A stretch of DNA of 33,677 bases from an uncultured Chlorobiota bacterium (GTDB lineage Bacteria; Bacteroidota; Bacteroidia; Bacteroidales; JAADGE01). Positions 25,995 through 32,800 of the stretch are shown here, one piece after another. Under the pieces are notes generated by a model. That model saw only the letters and a list, made by a program, of their open reading frames with translations, was not told where the DNA came from and searched no databases. The stretch covers positions 1 through 33,677 of the forward strand of contig CAMZKQ010000022.1 of assembly GCA_947311265.1 (NCBI GenBank). The letters run 5' to 3'. Positions within the stretch are counted from its first letter, which is position 1. Each line of letters opens with the position of its first letter. The position numbers and the translations under genes are program-made.

Positions 25995-26021
25995 AACTCT
26001 CGGATTAAACCTTAAATTCAT
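25977..26021 (-). CDS. Possible tyrA leader peptide overlapping the terminator hairpin
   Basis: ATG at 26021 to TAG at 25977 reads MNLRFNPRVKIQPG, 14 residues. Its last codons cover the upstream arm and loop of the terminator hairpin, so a ribosome translating it would block the hairpin. It has one Phe and no Tyr codon, so it is not a classic tyrosine-rich leader. Short ORFs arise by chance; the placement is the only support. Confidence 0.3.
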   Translation of the reverse strand: MNLRFNPRVKIQPG

Positions 26022-26047
26022 TAACTCAAAACCATTTGAGAATTAAT
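26020..26047 (-). promoter_or_regulatory. Second hairpin in the tyrA leader
   Basis: On the minus strand ATTAA (26043-26047), two unpaired bases, CTCAAA (26035-26040), loop TGGT, TTTGAG (26025-26030) and TTAAT (26020-26024): 11 bp with a 2-nt bulge. It lies 26 nt before the terminator hairpin, and its 3' side contains the start codon of the 14-residue leader ORF. Confidence 0.45.
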
Positions 26048-26072
26048 ATTTTAAAGTTTTCTTTTTTTTCAT
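26043..26072 (-). CDS. Possible upstream leader peptide MKKKKTLKY
   Basis: ATG at 26072 to TAA at 26043 encodes MKKKKTLKY, nine residues ending in a Tyr codon just before the stop. It precedes the leader hairpin at 26020-26047 and ends on its outer base. A Tyr codon at the last position ahead of tyrA is suggestive, but poly-Lys starts are common by chance in AT-rich DNA. Confidence 0.25.
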   Translation of the reverse strand: MKKKKTLKY

Positions 26073-26208
26073 GATAAAAGGCAAATAATGCACTGTAAAA
26101 TGAATGTTGTTTTTCGACTATTGTATATCACAAGTTGTGCCAAAAGTCATAACTCACTTATTATTAGTTAGTTATACACTATTTAGATTATTTCTTAATT
26201 TAATAAAA

Positions 26209-26247
26209 TTGTACGGAAATCAGAACTTATTGTACGAAATCGTACAA
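26209..26247. promoter_or_regulatory. Palindromic operator candidate with an upstream half-site
   Basis: TTGTACGA (26230-26237), two bases, TCGTACAA (26240-26247) is a perfect 18-bp palindrome. A related TTGTACG (26209-26215) lies 21 bp to the left, two helical turns away, and both are followed by AAATC at the same or nearly the same spacing. It stands 41 bp upstream of the mce -7 box. A dimeric regulator binding both sites is a reasonable reading; which regulator is unknown. Confidence 0.5.
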
Positions 26248-26287
26248 GTTTAAGCGATTAAAGCAATTATTTTTCTACAAAAAATAG

Positions 26288-26295
26288 TATATTTG
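26288..26295 (+). promoter_or_regulatory. Promoter -7 box candidate for mce
   Basis: TATATTTG matches TAnnTTTG exactly and lies 45 nt before the ATG at 26341. No good -33 box is seen at 18-21 nt upstream, which would fit a promoter that depends on an activator at the palindrome 26230-26247. Confidence 0.4.
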
Positions 26296-26340
26296 TAAAA
26301 ATATAAAATCTAAACACACCTTATAATAATACACTCCAAA

Positions 26341-26763
26341 ATGAATTTAACCCACATAGAGCATATTGGCATGGCGGTAAAAAGCATAGCAGAAGCCTCT
26401 AAATACTACACAGAAATATTAGGGCTAGAATGTTATGCCACCGAAACGGTAGAAGAGCAGAAAGTTAGAACCGCTTTTTTTCGCATAGGCGAAACCAAAA
26501 TTGAACTACTCGAAGCCACATCGGCAGATAGCCCAATTGCAAAATTTATAGAAAAAAAAGGCGAAGGCGTACATCATATTGCATTTGCCACAAAAAATAT
26601 TGCAGACGCACTAAGGGAAGCTGGCGACAAAGGTGTAAGACTTATAGATAAAGTACCTAGAAACGGAGCAGAAGGCATGAATATTGGTTTTTTGCACCCC
26701 AAATCCGCCTTTGGAGTACTTACCGAATTTTGCTCACCACAAAAAATTAGCGATAACTCGTAA
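26341..26763 (+). CDS. mce: Methylmalonyl-CoA epimerase
   Basis: A 140-residue vicinal-oxygen-chelate (glyoxalase-fold) protein of exact family length that interconverts (S)- and (R)-methylmalonyl-CoA in the propionate-succinate pathway. The two VOC half-modules can be seen: HIEHIGMAVKSIAEASKYYT with metal ligand His8 and IELLEATS with Glu55 or nearby; then EGVHHIAFATKNI with His78/79 and AFGVLTEF with Glu129. VEEQKVRTAFF (38-47) matches the EQxV segment with the catalytic Glu. Methylmalonyl-CoA mutase is not in the window. The gene appears monocistronic; 353 bp without a gene follow. Confidence 0.95.
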   Translation: MNLTHIEHIGMAVKSIAEASKYYTEILGLECYATETVEEQKVRTAFFRIGETKIELLEATSADSPIAKFIEKKGEGVHHIAFATKNIADALREAGDKGVRLIDKVPRNGAEGMNIGFLHPKSAFGVLTEFCSPQKISDNS

Positions 26764-27116
26764 AAAAGATTTTGTTTTTATTGCAAATTAAACTACTTTA
26801 ACAGTATTAAATATGAAATATGTAACAGGAATAAACAAAAATGTAAAATATAATATACTTTTGTAGAAAAGTATTAAATTTGGCATCAAAATTGAAAATC
26901 TAAACTAGCAACCCAAAAACAAAGTACCATTTTAGGCATTGAATTACTTGTAAATTCCTGATTTATTGCACTTTATATATTAAATTATAAACAACTATAA
27001 AAAAAACTTAAACCCCTGTATTATTTTAACCAAAAAATGATGCAACCAAAAATCAAACATGAGCGTCTTAATGAAAGACAGCTCTAAAATTTATTAATTA
27101 ACTTATTTTAAAATTG
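26764..27116. other. Intergenic region between mce and the YfiR-like gene
   Basis: An AT-rich gap of 353 bp with no convincing ORF. It contains a perfect inverted repeat, ATACTTTT (26855-26862), loop GTAG, AAAAGTAT (26867-26874). TACTTTTG (26856-26863), an exact match to the Bacteroidota -7 box, overlaps its left arm. If that is the promoter of the YfiR-like gene, its leader would be about 250 nt. I see no clear terminator for mce. Confidence 0.45.
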
Positions 27117-27629
27117 ATGAAAAAATTAATCACCGCCACGTTAGCAATAGTATTACTATTTTCTGCGTCTGACCTTTTTGCACAAAAAGGAAAATTTCAA
27201 GCTGTATTTATTTTCAACTTCTACAAACAAATGGAGTGGCCAGCAAAATACAAAAATACAGAATTTGTAATCGGTATCCTTGGGAAATCCGAAGTAAAGC
27301 CAATGCTCGAAAAGCTAACAACATCTAGAACATCAGGTGGGAGAACACGCTTTGTAATTAAACAATTCAATACCCCAAGCCAAATATCAAAATGCCAAAT
27401 GCTATACATACCCAGCAACCAAAGTGCTAAATTTAACGAAGTTACACGGAAACTTAGAGGCACATCAACACTCGTAATTACCGAAAAAGCAGGACTTGGA
27501 GGGCGAGGAGCAGGCATCAATTTTGTAAAAATAAACCGAAGGCTACGCTTTGAAATGAACCGCTCATCACTACGGAAAGCACATATAGAAGTGTCCCAGA
27601 TGCTAAAAACATTAGCCATTTTAATTTAA
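27117..27629 (+). CDS. YfiR family (DUF4154) periplasmic protein
   Basis: The ATG at 27117 gives 170 residues starting MKKLITATLAIVLLFSASDLF with an Ala-Gln cleavage site near residue 24, so it is exported. The mature protein matches the YfiR/DUF4154 pattern from memory: FQAVFIFNFYKQMEWPAK (30-47), FVIGILGKSE, KCQMLYIPSNQSAKF, TLVITEKAGLGGRGAGINFV and RRLRFEMNRSSLRKAHIEVS. In Pseudomonas YfiR restrains the diguanylate cyclase YfiN in the periplasm. No cyclase gene is here, and c-di-GMP signalling is sparse in Bacteroidota, so its role is probably different. It precedes two large exported proteins on the same strand, separated from them by three hairpins. Confidence 0.88.
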   Translation: MKKLITATLAIVLLFSASDLFAQKGKFQAVFIFNFYKQMEWPAKYKNTEFVIGILGKSEVKPMLEKLTTSRTSGGRTRFVIKQFNTPSQISKCQMLYIPSNQSAKFNEVTRKLRGTSTLVITEKAGLGGRGAGINFVKINRRLRFEMNRSSLRKAHIEVSQMLKTLAILI

Positions 27630-27638
27630 AATAAAAAC

Positions 27639-27678
27639 TTGTTATGAAATTAGTTGGATAGCCAACTAATTTCAACAA
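27639..27678 (+). other. Long hairpin after the YfiR-like gene
   Basis: GAAATTAGTTGG (27646-27657), loop ATAG, CCAACTAATTTC (27662-27673): a perfect 12-bp stem, extended by TTGTT/AACAA (27639-27643 and 27674-27678) across a 2-nt bulge. No T run follows. It begins 10 nt past the YfiR-like stop and may be an mRNA 3' or processing structure. Confidence 0.55.
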
Positions 27679-27702
27679 AAAACTATTGTAGAAAACGAAA
27701 CA

Positions 27703-27740
27703 GAAAACTCTCTGCAATTCTTTTGCGAGAGTTTTCTTAG
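27703..27740 (+). terminator. Probable terminator of the YfiR-like gene
   Basis: GAAAACTCTC (27703-27712) pairs perfectly with GAGAGTTTTC (27727-27736), with GCAA/TTGC pairing continuing inside the loop. The tail is TTTTC then TTAG, so the T run is broken and efficiency may be partial. Confidence 0.6.
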
Positions 27741-27788
27741 CTAAAAAAAAAGAAGAACATCTAACCAAATACCATTAACAAACAATCC

Positions 27789-27810
27789 CCTAAAACAACT
27801 AAGTTTTAGG
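27789..27810. promoter_or_regulatory. Inverted repeat just upstream of the S74-domain gene
   Basis: CCTAAAAC (27789-27796), loop AACTAA, GTTTTAGG (27803-27810), perfect 8-bp arms, 19 nt before the ATG at 27830. It could be an operator or a leader hairpin near the ribosome binding region. Confidence 0.4.
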
Positions 27811-27829
27811 AACAAATACCACTTCCGTC

Positions 27830-29800
27830 ATGAAGAAATTTACTAAAATTGCCTGTATTGTAATCATTACAATAATTACAACACAATCTGCATTTGCACA
27901 AAAAAACGTAGGGATAAACACCCTAACACCCAACCCCAACGCAGTACTAGAACTCGTTGCCCCAGATGGCAACCAAGGCCTACTACTCCCCCGCCTAAGC
28001 ACCACACAGCGAAACGCCCCCAGTTTCCTAACTGCACTTGGCACAGCCGAAAACGGACTAATAGTATATGACACCACAGAACGAGCATTATACTGGTGGG
28101 ACGGCACAAGCTGGAAAACATTTACAGGAGCAGGTGCAGCATATACCGCAGGGATAGGCATACAAATTTTAGCCGGCGAAATTATAAACAGCTCCCCCGA
28201 CCAAGAAATTACACTGCAAGGCACAGGGGCAACAACCGTAACAGGCACATACCCCAACTTTACAATAACCACCACCGACAACACCGACGATGCCGATGCA
28301 GACCCCACTAACGAAATACAAACCTTTTCCTTTACAGGAAACGAATTTTTATTATCAGGCAGTGCAAATACAGCACTACTTTCCTCCACAACACCTGCTG
28401 ACGGACAGGTACTTGTTTGGAGTACAGACCATTGGGAAGCACAAGCTTTGGCAGGAATCGATAACCAAAACCTAGAACTTTTAGCAGACAATACATTATC
28501 CATAGAAGGTGGCAACTCGGTCGATTTATCTCCTTATTTAGATAATACCGATGCTCAGGATTTAAGTTTAGCAGGTAATATTTTAAGTTTAACCAATGAT
28601 GGTACAACAGTTGATTTGTCTAGTTTTGCTAATACTGATGCACAGGATTTATCTTGGAACGGCAATAAAATACAAATTTCAAATGGCGGTGATATAAACC
28701 TCTCCGCAACTCCCCCTGCAACTGGGGAAGTTTTAACATGGGATAATACAAATAGTCGTTGGGACGCAAGTGCCATACCTGCCCCAAGTTTAACCAATGC
28801 CAATATTTTCGTTGGAAATGCAGGCGGTACTGCCACAGGCGTACCCATGACTGGCGATGCAACCATAGACAATGCAGGTGCTTTAACCATAGCCAACAAT
28901 GCAGTAACCACCCCAAAAATATTAGACGGTGCAGTAACCACCGCAAAGATTGCCAACAATGCCATAACCACCGCTAAAATATTAGACGGTACAATTGCCA
29001 CAGTTGATATTGCCAACAATGCCGTAGATGGCACAAAAATAGACCTTTCAGGAAATACAGATGGAAATATTATGTACTACAGTGGCACAGGCTGGGTGCG
29101 TTTAGCAACAGGAGCAAATGATGAAGTTCTAAAATTAGCTGGCGGTGTGCCAACTTGGGCTACAGACAATGGCGACACCTACTCCGCAGGTAATGGCATA
29201 GCCATTGATGGTTCAAATGTAATTTCTAGTACCATTTGGAACATTAGTGGTGGCGATATAACCCTAGTCGCTCCTGCTAATAATATCGCCATTGGCGGTG
29301 CCGTTGATGCTAATTATAAACTAAAAGTTTACGGACGTTTTCAGTCCGCAGGGGTAAATGAACTCTCTGATGAGCGATGGAAACAAAATATTAAAACCCT
29401 TGAAGGAAGTAGCCTTAGTAAAGTAAAACAACTCCGTGGGGTAAACTACGACTGGCGAATTAGCGAGAACCCCGAAAGAAATTTCCCGAAAGGGAAACAG
29501 TTCGGTTTTATTGCCCAAGAGGTAGAAAAAGTATTCCCACTTGCCGTGGATACCGATAGCGAAGGCTACAAATCAGTACAATACAGCCACATGACTGCAC
29601 TACTGGTAGAGGCCATGAAGGAGCAACAAACCATAATTGAAAATCAGCAAAAACAAATTGATAATTTAAAAGCTGAACTTGCCACAAACACTACAAACAC
29701 TAACCAAACCAAGAGTATTAAAGCACAGTTAGAAAAAATGCAACAGCAAATTAAAAATATGCAAGCCCTACTAGATGCCTCTAACACCGCAGGTAAATAA
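27830..29800 (+). CDS. Tail-fibre-like exported protein with self-cleaving S74 (endosialidase chaperone) domain
   Basis: A 656-residue protein with a signal peptide ending in AFAQ (about residue 23). An N-terminal region, NVGINTLTPNPNAVLELVAP to YWWDGTSWKTF, is a pattern common in Bacteroidota tail-fibre-like proteins. The middle is repetitive beta structure: NTDAQDLSLAGNILSLTNDG-type repeats (about 215-290) and 20-residue repeats (355-405). The S74 domain begins at SDERWKQNIKTL, with the cleavage Ser513 and the partner Lys518 both present, and continues to GFIAQEVEKVFPLAV. A C-terminal coiled coil (about 600-655) should trimerise. By analogy to phage endosialidases the domain trimerises the stalk and then cleaves itself off. 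Probably a cell-surface or extracellular fibre. It sits 75 nt before the next large exported gene. Confidence 0.9.
   Translation: MKKFTKIACIVIITIITTQSAFAQKNVGINTLTPNPNAVLELVAPDGNQGLLLPRLSTTQRNAPSFLTALGTAENGLIVYDTTERALYWWDGTSWKTFTGAGAAYTAGIGIQILAGEIINSSPDQEITLQGTGATTVTGTYPNFTITTTDNTDDADADPTNEIQTFSFTGNEFLLSGSANTALLSSTTPADGQVLVWSTDHWEAQALAGIDNQNLELLADNTLSIEGGNSVDLSPYLDNTDAQDLSLAGNILSLTNDGTTVDLSSFANTDAQDLSWNGNKIQISNGGDINLSATPPATGEVLTWDNTNSRWDASAIPAPSLTNANIFVGNAGGTATGVPMTGDATIDNAGALTIANNAVTTPKILDGAVTTAKIANNAITTAKILDGTIATVDIANNAVDGTKIDLSGNTDGNIMYYSGTGWVRLATGANDEVLKLAGGVPTWATDNGDTYSAGNGIAIDGSNVISSTIWNISGGDITLVAPANNIAIGGAVDANYKLKVYGRFQSAGVNELSDERWKQNIKTLEGSSLSKVKQLRGVNYDWRISENPERNFPKGKQFGFIAQEVEKVFPLAVDTDSEGYKSVQYSHMTALLVEAMKEQQTIIENQQKQIDNLKAELATNTTNTNQTKSIKAQLEKMQQQIKNMQALLDASNTAGK
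28892..29041 (+). repeat. 60-bp tandem repeat within the S74-domain gene
   Basis: Copies begin with GCCAACAATGC at 28892, 28952 and 29012, an exact 60-bp period with two full and one half copy. Each encodes a 20-residue unit of the form ANNAVTTPKILDGAVTTAKI. In-frame, so copy number could change without breaking the gene; units of this type form fibrous shafts. Confidence 0.85.
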
Positions 29801-29820
29801 GTTGAAAATTGTTAGGTAAT

Positions 29821-29858
29821 ACTTACAACTTCATACTTACAACTTCATACTTACAACT
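29821..29858. repeat. 14-bp tandem repeat ahead of the LamG gene
   Basis: ACTTACAACTTCAT is repeated exactly at 29821-29834 and 29835-29848, with a partial copy ACTTACAACT at 29849-29858. It fills most of the 75-bp gap before the ATG at 29876 and includes part of the leader. Confidence 0.85.
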
Positions 29859-29875
29859 TAAAAAAACATTTTCCA

Positions 29876-32800
29876 ATGAAAAAGTTTACCATTTATATAT
29901 CCGCCATACTAATTATTCTTGCAACAGCCTTGCCAGCCTCTGCACAGTTTATTGGCAATTACACAATAGACCCCACAGGGGTTGACGATACTGGTACAGA
30001 CCCTGGGGGTGTATCGGGCAAGAATTACCTCAACTTTACCGATGCAATTAGCACTTTGAAATCTTTTGGCGTAAGCGGAGCAGTTACTTTCGAGGTAGTA
30101 TCTGGCACTTACAACGAGCAAATTTCAATACCACAAATTACAGGGGCATCTGCTGCCAATACCATCACCTTTAAGTCGCAAGACCCAGCGATTTACGCCA
30201 CCTTACGCCACATTTCGTCCACTACCGATAACTGGGTAATAAAACTAGACGGTGCCGACTTTATTAGAATACAAGAACTCTCAATTATTACAGATCATAC
30301 TAATAGCAACGACGGCATAGTAATCTTTTTCGATGATACCAACAGTAGCATAGATGATATACAAATTTCAAGCTGCGATATACAAGGACGAGTGCTTGCA
30401 ACAATTGTACCCTCAGGGGCAGTAATTACAAGAGCACCAGCTGCTAGCAATGGAATATTCAATATTAGCATCAACGCCAATAGCATAACCAATGGCTCGT
30501 ATGGCATATATTTACCAGCATCTGCTACATTTCCCCATACAGGGCTTGTTATTTCTAATAATGATATTTATGATTTCAATTCGCATGGGATATTTGTAAA
30601 AAAGGGTACTGCCGTAGAAATTCTAAAAAATATTATTAAAAGCAAGCCTGTACCTGCTGCCCTTGCGGTAGGTTTACGGGCAGAAGAGTGCGGAGCAGGT
30701 ACTATTATAGACGGCAATAAGATAGAAGTAACAAGTGCTAGCCAGAATATAGGGCTTTGGCTTGAAAACTGCATAGGCACTAGCGGCACAGAGAACTTAA
30801 TCACAAACAATATGGTTGTAACCGCCAGTACAGGAACAGCCCAAACGTCCTACGGTATTCATTTTGAGAGCTCTACATGGACTAATGTATATTACAACTC
30901 GGTGCGAGTAAGTGGTGGTAAAAACGACTCCCCCGCCTTTTTCCTCGACATCTCTGCTGGAGCAAAAAACAACAGTATTCAAAATAATATTTTCACAAAT
31001 ATGAGCACAGGCGTTGCCATTAAAATAAATAACCCCTCCACGGAAAATGTTAATTACAACGACCTATACGCCACTTCGGGGGACGTTGGGCTTAAAGGCG
31101 CAGTAAAATACTCTACCCTTGCCACATGGCAAACCGCATCTGGCTACGATACCAACTCACTAAACCAAGATCCACAGTTTGTAGCCGGAAATGATTTACA
31201 CCTTTCGGTAGATATTCCTGCCTTTAAAATGAATGCTATACCTTCGGTTTTGGAAGATATAGACGGCACCCCACGTGGAGCAACCCCATACATAGGGGCT
31301 CACGAATTTATAACCCTACCCCCCGCAAGTCCCGAAAATGCACTCGATTTTGACGGAGTTAATGATAATGTTTCCGTTCCATACTCCGCCACGCTGGACT
31401 TCACAGACCAGTTTACTGTCGAAGCATGGATAAACCCTGCAACACTTGGAGAAAATGAAAAAATTGTTTCAAAGTCCAACGGAACAGACCATGGTTTTAT
31501 CCTTGCCCGAAGCGGGGGGAATGAAATTATTTTAGAAATGTGGAATACCGGAGGAACATATATCCAGGCTTTCGGCGGAAATTTGAAAATGGAATGGACT
31601 CACTTTGCCGCAAGCTGGAATAAAAACGGCGACCTTATTGTTTACATGAACGGCGTAGAAGTGGCCAAAACTCCCGGAGGAGGTCTGAATATTCGTAATG
31701 AAACAGGAGCTTTTGCTGATTTAACAATAGGTAAAGATTCCTGGGGAGGTACTTTCCCATTTGAAGGAAAAATAGACGAAGTACGCATTTGGGACTATGA
31801 AAGAACCCCCGACCAAATTAGAGAAAATATGTGCCAAACCATAAACACCAACTCCGCAGGTTTGGTCGCCTACTATACCTTCAACCAAGCCCCAGGAGAT
31901 GCAATAGACCAAACTGGCAACGGACATACCGGCACACGATTTGGCGGTCCTGTATATGTAGCCTCAACCGCCTTCACCACCTGGACTGGCAATACAGACA
32001 ATGATTGGACAAATGCCGCCAACTGGACAAACGGAATACCTAATACAAACTCTGTAAATGCAGGAATAACAAATCAAACAAATTCAGCAACAATTGCAGG
32101 TAGTGAAAATGTAAATCATCTTGTAATTGCATCAGGAGCAACATTAGAAAAATCTACATTTAATATAAAATCATCAGGAAATATTTTTAATTTTGGTTCA
32201 GATAATGGAACAGGTTACTTGGAACTCTTCGGAGGAACAGAGCAACACTATATAGCAGGAGATTTTGCAACATTAGAAGTAAATGACAACATCAATAATG
32301 TAGGTTTAGCAAGTTCTGTTAGTCTAAATACAGAAGTTAAAATGACAAATGGTAAAGTGTTCCTTTACGATAATGATTTTACACTTAATTCAGGAGCTAA
32401 TATTACAGGTTCAGTAGGGGCTAGTAACTATTTTGTAGCCGACCAAGTAGGAATTTTTGCACAAGATGTAGGAGCTTCGGCATCAGAAATATATCATATA
32501 GGAACAACTGCAAATTATTCACCCGCAACATTTACGAACAAATCAGCAACACTAGGTACATTTACCGCAAGAGTATTTCCTGATGTTAGAGATAATGGTT
32601 TGCAAACAGGAGGAGCTACAATCCCAACTATTGACGACTGTGTAAACCTCACATGGATACTAGGACAAACATCAGCAACGCCAATAAATTTTGACTTAAA
32701 TCTTCAATGGAATGCTACATCAGAAGGAGGCACATTTGACCGCACAAATTCAGCAATAGGTGACTATACCGCTGTATGGAACAGTACTATTGCAGCTCCT

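Larger units (their letters stand above)
25917..26340. other. Divergent tyrA-mce intergenic region, rich in regulatory structure
   Basis: These 424 bp hold, from left: the tyrA leader terminator (25964-25994), two short leader ORFs, a second hairpin (26020-26047), an 18-bp palindrome with a related half-site (26209-26247) and the mce -7 box (26288-26295). I could not place a tyrA promoter with a full -33/-7 match. It should lie right of 26072 if the leader is used. Confidence 0.6.

Noticed and set aside
27799-28515. Long open frame on the minus strand inside the S74-domain gene (238 codons), plus others at 28555-29034 and 28629-28946
   Set aside because: They lie wholly or almost wholly opposite a well-supported plus-strand gene and arise from its low-complexity repeat codons; the translations have no domain or signal pattern.
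29821-29858. CRISPR-like direct repeats
   Set aside because: The 14-bp units are contiguous with no spacers and too few; they form a simple tandem repeat.
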